Source of the DNA: Putridiphycobacter sp045110285
GTDB taxonomy: Bacteria; Bacteroidota; Bacteroidia; Flavobacteriales_D; Crocinitomicaceae
DNA: 64,000 nucleotides
Direction: 5' to 3'
Assembly (NCBI GenBank): GCA_045110285.1
Contig: JBGCGA010000047.1
Coordinates: 10,739-74,738 of the forward strand
Positions 25,087-32,353 of the stretch are shown in pieces. Made by a program: the position numbers and the translations under genes. Within the stretch, counting starts at the first letter, position 1. The number at the start of each line of letters is the position of its first letter. The notes beneath the pieces were generated by a model, which saw only the letters and a list, made by a program, of their open reading frames with translations, was not told where the DNA came from and did not search any database.

Positions 25087-26081
25087 TACTGAACTGAAAT
25101 AGTACCCATTCTGCTGATCGTTTCACCGTCTTGACCAATCGCCTTAACTATATAGTAACAGTCGCCTTTAGCTACCATATTATCACCAAAATCATAACCA
25201 TTCCATCTAAAATTAGGATCGGTAGATTCAAATAGTTTCATCTGCTGCTTCGAATAAATTACAATGAGAAAAGACGCTATGTTCTGCATATTTTCTGCGG
25301 GAATGTAATATTCATCATTTGCCCCATCATATGACGGGGTGAATGTGTTAGGGATACTTGTGATCACGGCCTTATTTGAAATTTTATTTTCAACGAGCTC
25401 ACTCGGTGCATTTGACGTCTCTTCAGCACCTGTCAATTTTCCCTCAGTGTCCTCGCTTTCAACAACTTCAGCGGCGCCATTTGAAACTACAGTATTACCT
25501 TCAGAATTTTCCGCGTTAGCGCTTTGTTTCTCAACTGCTGAAGTTTTACTATTATCATTTATAACCTCCGCAATCCTTGCATCTGCCTCCACATATTCTG
25601 CATTATTGAGATTTTCTGATTTATCTTCTACAATATCTGAATTAGTATGCGCTGTACTGGATGCAATTACTGTATTTACTATTGGCTTACTCTCAATTTC
25701 AGGCTCCTCCACTATCTCTTGGCTTTCCTTAATATTATTAACTATACTTTCAATTGTGTTTACTGAGTTGTCACCAACACTTTCACTAAAAATTTGATCA
25801 TCTTTTTGGTTTTCAGCAGTCTTCACCACTATGTTGTCTAAAACAGCTGTTTGGTTGTCTGCTTCTGCTGCCCTGTCAAAATAAAACCACACACCAACGC
25901 CGACAGTAGTTGCTACAGCACCTATTAACAGGCTTTTTAACCAAGTTATACCACTTGCAGTAACTGTACCAGCAGTAGCTACACCCGAAGCTATTCCTTG
26001 CCAAACTTTAGGATTTACAACTGGTTCAAAACTTTCAAACTTATCTTTGAATAGTTTATCTATATTTAAATTATCTTTCAC
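25083..26081 (-). CDS. membrane protein with anti-sigma-like N-terminus and gliding-motility C-terminal domain
   Basis: A 332-residue protein. Residues 1-45 are cytoplasmic and contain LFKDKFESFEPVVNPKVWQG, a segment common in Bacteroidota membrane proteins encoded next to ECF sigma genes. A membrane helix follows at about 46-67, then an acidic low-complexity linker at about 70-235 (rich in Glu, Asn, Ser and Val). A C-terminal gliding-motility/CHU_C-type domain (about 245-332) begins IPNTFTPSYDGANDEYYIP and contains RWNGYDFGDNM. I infer a transmembrane regulator of the sigma factor whose gene it overlaps by 11 bases. The T9SS-like domain on a membrane-anchored protein is unusual. Confidence 0.8.
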   Translation of the reverse strand: MKDNLNIDKLFKDKFESFEPVVNPKVWQGIASGVATAGTVTASGITWLKSLLIGAVATTVGVGVWFYFDRAAEADNQTAVLDNIVVKTAENQKDDQIFSESVGDNSVNTIESIVNNIKESQEIVEEPEIESKPIVNTVIASSTAHTNSDIVEDKSENLNNAEYVEADARIAEVINDNSKTSAVEKQSANAENSEGNTVVSNGAAEVVESEDTEGKLTGAEETSNAPSELVENKISNKAVITSIPNTFTPSYDGANDEYYIPAENMQNIASFLIVIYSKQQMKLFESTDPNFRWNGYDFGDNMVAKGDCYYIVKAIGQDGETISRMGTISVQY

Positions 26082-26619
26082 CTTCTTCTACGTATTCGTT
26101 TTTCAATAAAACCGTTCTCAAAATTTTTCTAGCTCGTGAATATTGCGACTTAGACGTGCTTTCAGTGATATCCAGTCTAGCAGCAATCTCCTTATGCGAG
26201 TAGCCTTCAATTGCAAATAAATTAAAGACTAATCTGTAACCTACTGGCAATTTATTTATAATTTTTAACAAGTCATCTGCTTCCAACTCTTCCACTATAA
26301 AAGAATTATCATCAAGCATATAACTTACAGAGTCTACATCAACATTATCAATGTACTTTTTGTTTTTCCTAATCTGATCAAGTGCGGTATTTACCACAAT
26401 TCTCCTAACCCAACCTTCCAAAGATCCTTTCTTTTGATATTTACCTAAATTATCAAACACCTTTATAAAGCCATCTTGCAAAACATCTTGTGCCTCGTCA
26501 CTACCACCCATATATCTTAGACAAACACCATACATTTTGCCAGCAAATTTTTCATAGAACGTTTTTTGAGCCAGTAAATCTCCACAAGTACACTTTTTTA
26601 TCAGTTCTTCGTCTGTCAT
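26071..26619 (-). CDS. ECF-family RNA polymerase sigma factor
   Basis: A 182-residue sigma-70 family factor with region 2 (MYGVCLRYMGGSDEAQDVLQ at about 29-48) and region 4 (LPVGYRLVFNLFAIEGYSHK, then EIAARL at about 125-155). It directs polymerase to an extracytoplasmic-stress regulon. The downstream gene overlaps it by 11 bases and probably encodes its transmembrane regulator. ECF factors control T9SS genes in some Bacteroidota, which fits the partner's C-terminal domain, but that link is inference. Confidence 0.93.
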   Translation of the reverse strand: MTDEELIKKCTCGDLLAQKTFYEKFAGKMYGVCLRYMGGSDEAQDVLQDGFIKVFDNLGKYQKKGSLEGWVRRIVVNTALDQIRKNKKYIDNVDVDSVSYMLDDNSFIVEELEADDLLKIINKLPVGYRLVFNLFAIEGYSHKEIAARLDITESTSKSQYSRARKILRTVLLKNEYVEEGER

Positions 26620-26710
26620 TTTACCTTTTCAATAATTAAGACTTAAATGTAGTATTAAAAGTTGCATTATACTTAATATTATTCTACTTTAGAAGCCTTG
26701 TTATCACTGT

Positions 26711-27925
26711 ATGCTACAAATAAAAAACATTCTTTTCATTTTTTTAAGTTTAATTTGTTTCGATTCTCTTGCCACTACCAATCCAGAAAATAATCAAATT
26801 GAAAATGGTGACTGGTACTTTAAACTAAACATAACCAAGCATTGCTATATTCCTATTTTAGGAACTATACAAAACAATGTGCTTACCATTAATAATGGTA
26901 TTGAAAGAATAAATCTTGAACCATTCAGGGCAGTTGAAGGTGACTTAATTGCTAATTTTTCATTGTATCATTCAAGTGTTGTTATTACCAAATCATCTTC
27001 AAAAAGCTTATCAGGTTATTGGAAAAATTATAACCGGAAAGGCAATTACAAAATTAAATTTACCGCAATCAAAAAAAAACCAAGGCTCAAAAAAAATAAA
27101 AAAACGTTAAGACGACTAGATGGAAAATGGGAAGCAACAATACAATATGGTAAGTCTACTAATTTAGTTGGAGATTTTAAGTTTGCTGACAATCAACTTC
27201 ACGGTACTTTTAGGTCTGAAACGGGCGACTATAGGTACTTGGCTGGTCATGCTATAAAAGACAGCTTATTTTTATCCTGTTTTGATGGTACACATTGCTA
27301 CCTGTTTACTGGTCGCTTACATAAAAATGACTCTATATCAGGACAATTCTTTTCTGGAAATCATTACAAAACAACATGGACAGCAATAAAAAACCCAAAT
27401 GTAACATTAAGAGATCCAGATAGTTTAACTTTTTTAGCCACCAAAGACCCTATTAGCTTTGCATTACCTAGCACAAATAATAAAATTATTAGTTACGATT
27501 CACTTAGACTAAAATCAAAACCTGTTATCATTCAAATTTTTGGATCATGGTGCCCTAACTGTGTAGATGAAACACACTTTTTAAATACTTTATCAACCAA
27601 ATATGGTGACAACATAAACATTGTAGGAATAGGTTTTGAAATGGGACATTCGGAAGAAGATAAAATGAATCACTTAATCAAGTTCAAAAAGAAAATGAAC
27701 GTTAAGTACCCTCTATTACTTGGTGGAACAGCTGATAAAAAACAGGCAGGAAAAATATTTCCTATGCTAAATCATGTTATGTCATTTCCAACACTGCTGG
27801 TTGTTAACCCTGACGGAAAAATAGTGAAAATTCATACTGGTTTCAATGGCCCAGCAACTGGCGCGCACTACGAAAATTTCAAGTCAGAAATGGATAGGTT
27901 ACTTGATGACTTAGTTAATATTTAA
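26711..27925 (+). CDS. TlpA-like thioredoxin-fold protein, exported
   Basis: A 404-residue protein with signal peptide 1-21, an N-terminal beta-rich region of about 220 residues, then a TlpA/ResA-like thioredoxin domain at about 245-404 with active site WCPNC (Cys281 and Cys284) and cis-Pro segment SFPTLLVV. The N-terminal region contains two halves of similar pattern (SGYWKNYNRKG; GTFRSETGDY). Family members reduce periplasmic disulfides, for example during cytochrome c maturation. The convergent rpiB gene starts one base after its stop. Confidence 0.88.
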   Translation: MLQIKNILFIFLSLICFDSLATTNPENNQIENGDWYFKLNITKHCYIPILGTIQNNVLTINNGIERINLEPFRAVEGDLIANFSLYHSSVVITKSSSKSLSGYWKNYNRKGNYKIKFTAIKKKPRLKKNKKTLRRLDGKWEATIQYGKSTNLVGDFKFADNQLHGTFRSETGDYRYLAGHAIKDSLFLSCFDGTHCYLFTGRLHKNDSISGQFFSGNHYKTTWTAIKNPNVTLRDPDSLTFLATKDPISFALPSTNNKIISYDSLRLKSKPVIIQIFGSWCPNCVDETHFLNTLSTKYGDNINIVGIGFEMGHSEEDKMNHLIKFKKKMNVKYPLLLGGTADKKQAGKIFPMLNHVMSFPTLLVVNPDGKIVKIHTGFNGPATGAHYENFKSEMDRLLDDLVNI

Positions 27926-28360
27926 TTAGCAAGGAATTTTATCAATTCTTGCTTGGTGTCTTCCTCCCTCAAAATCAGTATTCAAAAAAGCATCAACCAT
28001 TTCAGCGGCTAATTCTTTTGAAACAAAACGCGCTGGAATTACAATGATATTTGCATCATTATGCAATCTTGCCAACTCTGCAATCTCAACTGTCCAACAT
28101 AAAGCAGAGCGAATTCCTTGATGTTTGTTAGTAGTCATATTAATCCCGTTTCCACTTCCACAAATTGCAATTCCTTTCATACCACTTTCATTACTCACAC
28201 ATTCAGCAACTTTATGTCCATAATCAGGATAATCGATACTGTCTGTACTATCGCAACCAAAATTTTTTAATACATAGCCTTTTTCAGTTAAAAACTTTTC
28301 TAAAAACAACTTAAGCTCATATCCTGCGTGATCGTTACCAATGGGAATAATATTAGTCAT
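27926..28360 (-). CDS. rpiB: ribose 5-phosphate isomerase B
   Basis: Interconverts ribose 5-phosphate and ribulose 5-phosphate in the pentose phosphate pathway. The 144-residue protein has the LacAB/RpiB fold: IPIGNDHAGYELK at the start, then SIDYPDYGHKVAECV, the anion hole ICGSGNGINMTTNK and a late NDANIIVIPARF. The start at 28360 is 17 bases after a full -7 element on the minus strand. Confidence 0.96.
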   Translation of the reverse strand: MTNIIPIGNDHAGYELKLFLEKFLTEKGYVLKNFGCDSTDSIDYPDYGHKVAECVSNESGMKGIAICGSGNGINMTTNKHQGIRSALCWTVEIAELARLHNDANIIVIPARFVSKELAAEMVDAFLNTDFEGGRHQARIDKIPC

Positions 28361-28377
28361 ATCAGTTTGTGTTTTAC

Positions 28378-28385
28378 CAAAGATA
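28378..28385 (-). promoter_or_regulatory. -7 element for rpiB
   Basis: Minus-strand TATCTTTG; a TTG stands 21 bases further upstream (28407-28409). Confidence 0.6.
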
Positions 28386-28706
28386 ATTTATTTTTTATTT
28401 AGAACGCAATTTCAATATAGATTACTAGAAAACCTTATTTGTTAATAAAAACTAGTAGTTTTTTAATTGCTATTTAAAAACTTAATATTCAACGTTTTAA
28501 TATTAACAGTCAGTCTTAATAACCTGTTCATTAATTCCTCGGTTTATGTGACAAAAAAGTATCAAAAAAATTAGGTTATAAAATTTGAATTTTGGTTTGC
28601 AATAATTTTTAAATAAACACTGTTTATATCTTAAGTTTTTAAATGTGATTTATACACACCCAATTTCCAACAATAAAATATAATTTATTCACAAATCAAA
28701 AATTAG
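28386..28706. other. non-coding spacer, about 320 bases
   Basis: Very AT-rich DNA between the divergent rpiB and MORN-repeat genes. I see no coding frame. The one clear structure is a palindrome at 28447-28463 (AAAAACTA, G, TAGTTTTT), which could be a protein-binding site or a weak terminator. Confidence 0.5.
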
Positions 28707-28714
28707 TAAATTTG
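28707..28714 (+). promoter_or_regulatory. -7 element for the MORN-repeat gene
   Basis: TAAATTTG, 22 bases before the ATG at 28737. Confidence 0.55.
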
Positions 28715-28823
28715 TTAAGAACACCATTCAACCTCTATGAAGTGTCATTTTTTAATGTTCACAACTGTTGATAAAAATAAACTATTGAATAAACCACTAC
28801 AAAACATCAGAAGTTACAAACTT

Positions 28824-30383
28824 ATGAACAGCACTAATAATAGTAATAAAAGATTCTTTTTAAAAAAAATAAATTTTTATTTAACTGTATACACTATTCT
28901 ATTTTGCTTGACGTTGGGCGCGCAAACAATTGATCCGAATGGATACAATATATTTTACTATGCCAATGGTTTAAAATCAAGCGAAGGATATTTTAAAAAT
29001 GGACTACCTGATAGTTTATGGAAAACTTATAATACGAGTGGAAACTTAATTGCTGAAGGTTATAAAAGAAACGGGCTAAGCGATAGCATATGGGTTTTCT
29101 ATAGAGATGATGGTACAAAAAAGAAACTATCATTTTATGAAAAAGATTTAAAGAATGGGTGCACTATGGTATATGATAGTTCAGAAAATGTAGTAGAAGA
29201 ACTATTTTACTTGAATGACACGCTTCAAACTGAAAAAATAACATACTATGATGATGGTTCTGTGAAAGCGATTCAATCGATAACAGATGGGCTCGAAAAT
29301 GGAGAAAAAATAACATTTAGTCCCAGCGGCGAAATTATTGAGGAATCTTATTTTGAAAAGGGAAAATTAACCAGAAAACAAGAAATTAATCAGTTAGACA
29401 GTAACGGGTTAAAAACGGGGTACTGGCGAACTTACTACAAAAGCGGCATATTAAAATCAGAAGCATACTATGAAGATGGAAAACTAAATGGTTTATATAA
29501 ACAATACAATAAATCTGGAAGTCTGGAAAATATGAATTATATGTATTTAGATAGTATTTCTAATAATTCAAGAGATATAAAATTGATAGATATGTATCGT
29601 GAATATTATCCTGGAGGTGAAAAAGAAAAAATTGTGGGTGGTTTAACTGATGGAAAGAAAAATGGTCAGTATAGAGAATATGATATAGATGGAAATTTAT
29701 TAAACGGATACTTATATAATGATGATACAATTGTAGCTAAAGGGTTGATATTAAATGACGGCACTTTTGACGGAGATTGGGAATATTATTACACATCAGG
29801 AAGTATTAGGTCAAAAGGGGGGTATGAATATGGACAATTAAATGGTACTTGGACTTACTACTATAGTAATGGCAAAATACAGCAAAAAGGAAAATTTAGT
29901 GATGGATTGTACGAAGGCCAATGGACTTGGTATTATCCAAGCGGTGCAATTAGAGCATTAGAATTTTATAGAAAAGGAAAACTAGAAGGTACGATAGTTG
30001 AATATCAAGAAAACGGAGAAGAATTAACAAGGGGTGATTACTATATGGGATTGCGTGAAGGTGAATGGTTTTATCATGTCGAAAAATCTAAAGAAATAGG
30101 TGAGTACACTTTGGGATTAAAAAACGGTTTATGGAAATCATATTATCAAAATGGAAGACTAGCATTTGAAGGACTTTTTGATGAGGGACAGCCTAAAGGG
30201 AAGCATAAATATTTTCATCAAAATGGAGTACTAAAGTCTAAAGGCAAATATAAGGCAGGAGCCAAACATGGTGTGTGGAAAAATTTTAATGCAAAGGGAG
30301 AATCCACTGATTTGTTTGAATACTATTACGGTCAATTAATTAAGTTAAATGGACAAAGAATTGAGGATGATATTTATGGGTAA
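28824..30383 (+). CDS. exported MORN-variant repeat protein (YwqK-type repeats)
   Basis: About 519 residues of tandem MORN_2/YwqK-type repeats, each built as Y-x-N/S-G-x-hydrophobic-x-x-x-G-x-hydrophobic-x-x-G-x-hydrophobic-x-G-x-W (for example FYYANGLKSSEGYFKNGLPD). At least fifteen copies cover nearly the whole mature protein. Databases often name such proteins 'YwqK family antitoxin', but no toxin gene is adjacent. I prefer the ATG at 28824, because it gives a standard signal peptide (NSTNNSNKRFFLKK then a hydrophobic core ending GAQ). The upstream ATG at 28737 is also in frame. The response regulator gene follows with its own promoter. Confidence 0.85.
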   Translation: MNSTNNSNKRFFLKKINFYLTVYTILFCLTLGAQTIDPNGYNIFYYANGLKSSEGYFKNGLPDSLWKTYNTSGNLIAEGYKRNGLSDSIWVFYRDDGTKKKLSFYEKDLKNGCTMVYDSSENVVEELFYLNDTLQTEKITYYDDGSVKAIQSITDGLENGEKITFSPSGEIIEESYFEKGKLTRKQEINQLDSNGLKTGYWRTYYKSGILKSEAYYEDGKLNGLYKQYNKSGSLENMNYMYLDSISNNSRDIKLIDMYREYYPGGEKEKIVGGLTDGKKNGQYREYDIDGNLLNGYLYNDDTIVAKGLILNDGTFDGDWEYYYTSGSIRSKGGYEYGQLNGTWTYYYSNGKIQQKGKFSDGLYEGQWTWYYPSGAIRALEFYRKGKLEGTIVEYQENGEELTRGDYYMGLREGEWFYHVEKSKEIGEYTLGLKNGLWKSYYQNGRLAFEGLFDEGQPKGKHKYFHQNGVLKSKGKYKAGAKHGVWKNFNAKGESTDLFEYYYGQLIKLNGQRIEDDIYG

Positions 30384-30420
30384 CAAATATTTTTTCTTTC
30401 ACATTCCAAATTAAAATAAT

Positions 30421-30440
30421 TATATTTGAGTGAACTCAAA
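30421..30440 (+). promoter_or_regulatory. -7 element overlapping an inverted repeat, before the LytTR gene
   Basis: TATATTTG (30421-30428) overlaps TTTGAGT-GA-ACTCAAA (30425-30440), a 7-2-7 inverted repeat across the likely transcription start. Confidence 0.5.
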
Positions 30441-30448
30441 AGTACCGC

Positions 30449-31204
30449 ATGCTCAAATTAAATGTATTAGTAGTTGAAGACGAAAGTATTGTATCAAAAG
30501 ATATTCAACACAGTTTAAAAAAACTAGGCTATACAATAGTAGGAGCTGCTGCAACAGGTGAAAAAGCCTATGAATTAGCAACTACCTTGCATACTGACAT
30601 TATTTTAATGGACATTATGTTAAAAGGAGAAATGGATGGAATAGAAACTGCCGAAAAAATTAGAGGTGAAGTTAATGTACCAATTATTTATCTGACAGCC
30701 TATGCTGATAAATCAACATTAGAGAAAGCAAAAATTACTGAACCGTATGGGTACATAATAAAGCCTTTTAAAGATGTTGATTTACATACAACAATTGAAA
30801 TGGCGCTTTATAAGTTTTCTCAAGAACAAAAAGTAAAAGAGGAAAGAGATTTATTTTATTCTTTAATCGAAAATAAAGAAGTTAATTCTGACTTAATATT
30901 TGTAAAATCGAATAATAGGTTGGTTAAAATAAAGACGTCTGATGTTTATTATGTTGAAGCACTTAAAGATTATGTCTCTTTAATTACACTAGACAACAGG
31001 TATACTTTTCATAGTTCAATGAAAGATATTTTAACTAAACTACCTACAGACCAGTTTATTAGAGTTCAAAGATCTTATATTGTTAGAATTGATAAAATAA
31101 CATCTATTGAATATCCAAGTTTAGAATTAGAAAAAATTGACAAAACTATTCCTATTGGAGGGGCGTATAGAAATGATTTAATGAATGCTTTAAATCTTAT
31201 TTAA
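30449..31204 (+). CDS. LytTR-family response regulator
   Basis: A 251-residue transcription regulator. The receiver domain (3-120) has the acidic pair Glu10-Asp11, phospho-acceptor Asp55 in LMDIML, Thr83 in YLTAYAD and Lys105 in YIIKPF. A LytTR DNA-binding domain (about 150-251) contains VYYVEALKDYVSLIT and FIRVQRSYIVRID. No histidine kinase is adjacent, so its partner is encoded elsewhere. It ends with a 4-base overlap with the convergent Nfu gene. Confidence 0.93.
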   Translation: MLKLNVLVVEDESIVSKDIQHSLKKLGYTIVGAAATGEKAYELATTLHTDIILMDIMLKGEMDGIETAEKIRGEVNVPIIYLTAYADKSTLEKAKITEPYGYIIKPFKDVDLHTTIEMALYKFSQEQKVKEERDLFYSLIENKEVNSDLIFVKSNNRLVKIKTSDVYYVEALKDYVSLITLDNRYTFHSSMKDILTKLPTDQFIRVQRSYIVRIDKITSIEYPSLELEKIDKTIPIGGAYRNDLMNALNLI

Positions 31205-31827
31205 GAATAAGCAACCACTTCTTGAACTTCTTCAAGGTTACTCTTTAATAAAGTTTCAATTCCGCCTTTTAATGTTTGAGTTGATGAAGGACAACCCGCA
31301 CATGAGCCTTTTAGTTCAACATAAACTTTACCATCATTAAAACCAATAAAGTCAATTGCGCCACCATCATTTTCTACTGCAGGTCTTACATATTCATTTA
31401 GTAAGTTAACAATTGCTCCATCTAATGCACTAGCCTCAAAATTTGGTCTATCCGTCAATTTTTCCTTCACTGAATTTTCAGAACTATTTGGAATTGGCAG
31501 ACCTGGTTCGTTCGGAGCTGGCATTCTAATAATAACTTCTTTTCCGTTAGCTATCCATTCACGGATGAATTCACGTACCTCCATAACAATAAAATCCCAA
31601 TCAATATTATCAGTTTTGGTGATTGTAATAAAGTTACCAGCCATAAAAACGCCATCTACAAAAGGAAAATTAAATAGAGCTTCTGCCAGAGGAGAATAAC
31701 CCTTCGCTTGCTCCATGTTTTCAAAAACTACATTATTATCCGACAAAACTAAATGCTTGTTTGAAACGAATTTCATTGTAGCAGGGTTAGGTGTCATTTC
31801 GGCATATAATGTTACTGGAACTTGCAT
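31201..31827 (-). CDS. Nfu-type iron-sulfur cluster scaffold protein
   Basis: A 208-residue protein with an Nfu N-terminal domain at about 5-95 (EMTPNPATMKFVSN) and a NifU C-terminal domain at about 135-208 with the cluster-binding motif CAGC (Cys176 and Cys179). It carries [4Fe-4S] clusters to target enzymes in the cytoplasm. Full-length two-domain form, monocistronic, with its own -7 element at 31852-31859. Confidence 0.94.
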   Translation of the reverse strand: MQVPVTLYAEMTPNPATMKFVSNKHLVLSDNNVVFENMEQAKGYSPLAEALFNFPFVDGVFMAGNFITITKTDNIDWDFIVMEVREFIREWIANGKEVIIRMPAPNEPGLPIPNSSENSVKEKLTDRPNFEASALDGAIVNLLNEYVRPAVENDGGAIDFIGFNDGKVYVELKGSCAGCPSSTQTLKGGIETLLKSNLEEVQEVVAYS

Positions 31828-31851
31828 AAGTATTGTTTTTGATTAACTGTA

Positions 31852-31859
31852 CAAATTTA
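31852..31859 (-). promoter_or_regulatory. -7 element for the Nfu gene
   Basis: Minus-strand TAAATTTG, 24 bases before the ATG at 31827. Confidence 0.55.
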
Positions 31860-31911
31860 CTAGGTTTACAATAATTAATCGAATCTATTTTCTTATAAAA
31901 TTAAAAAAATG

Positions 31912-31919
31912 TAATTTTG
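31912..31919 (+). promoter_or_regulatory. -7 element of the copper-type cluster
   Basis: TAATTTTG ends only 4 bases before the GTG start at 31924, so the message would be leaderless or nearly so. Confidence 0.5.
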
Positions 31920-31923
31920 TATC

Positions 31924-32301
31924 GTGAAGCAACTTATTCGCCTCTTGTTTTTATGTTTGGCTATTGTATTTTCTTTTGGATTTACAGTAAGTACTTCTCC
32001 ATGTCAAAAACAAGATACCGAAACCCATAGTTGTTGCCAACAATCGAAAAAGCATAGCAGTCCAAAAAAATGTAAGGGTGATTGCTGTGTGCAAGCTAAT
32101 ACTGTAACAAAAATTGAGGAGGTAGAACAGGTTAGCGAGGTAAAACTAGATTTAAGAGTTGTTTCTAGTATTAAGGTTTACAAAAATTGCACTACTTCTA
32201 ATGTTATAAGTAAAAAATTAGTTGATTTTGCATTTTACAAAAATCCTGTTTTAAATAAACCAAGCTTTGTTCAAAGCTGTACCCAAAATTGGTTAATTTG
32301 A
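31924..32301 (+). CDS. small Cys-rich exported protein, metal-cluster leader gene
   Basis: A 125-residue protein of unknown function. A clear signal peptide (KQLIRLLFLCLAIVFSFGF) is followed by a Cys/His-rich stretch with Cys27, Cys37-Cys38, Cys50 and Cys54-Cys55, then two further cysteines at 89 and 119. Vicinal Cys pairs suggest binding of soft metals such as copper (inference). The GTG start is chosen because it begins the signal peptide and no in-frame ATG exists. It is followed after 52 bases by a TonB receptor of the heavy-metal type and then an HMA protein. Confidence 0.75.
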   Translation: MKQLIRLLFLCLAIVFSFGFTVSTSPCQKQDTETHSCCQQSKKHSSPKKCKGDCCVQANTVTKIEEVEQVSEVKLDLRVVSSIKVYKNCTTSNVISKKLVDFAFYKNPVLNKPSFVQSCTQNWLI

Positions 32302-32353
32302 TTTCTATTTTCTGAAAAAATTCAGTCAATAATCATCAATAAATACCAATTAA

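Noticed and set aside
28824..30383. Toxin-antitoxin system suggested by the usual 'YwqK antitoxin' label
   Set aside because: The protein is a large exported repeat protein and no toxin-like gene is adjacent.
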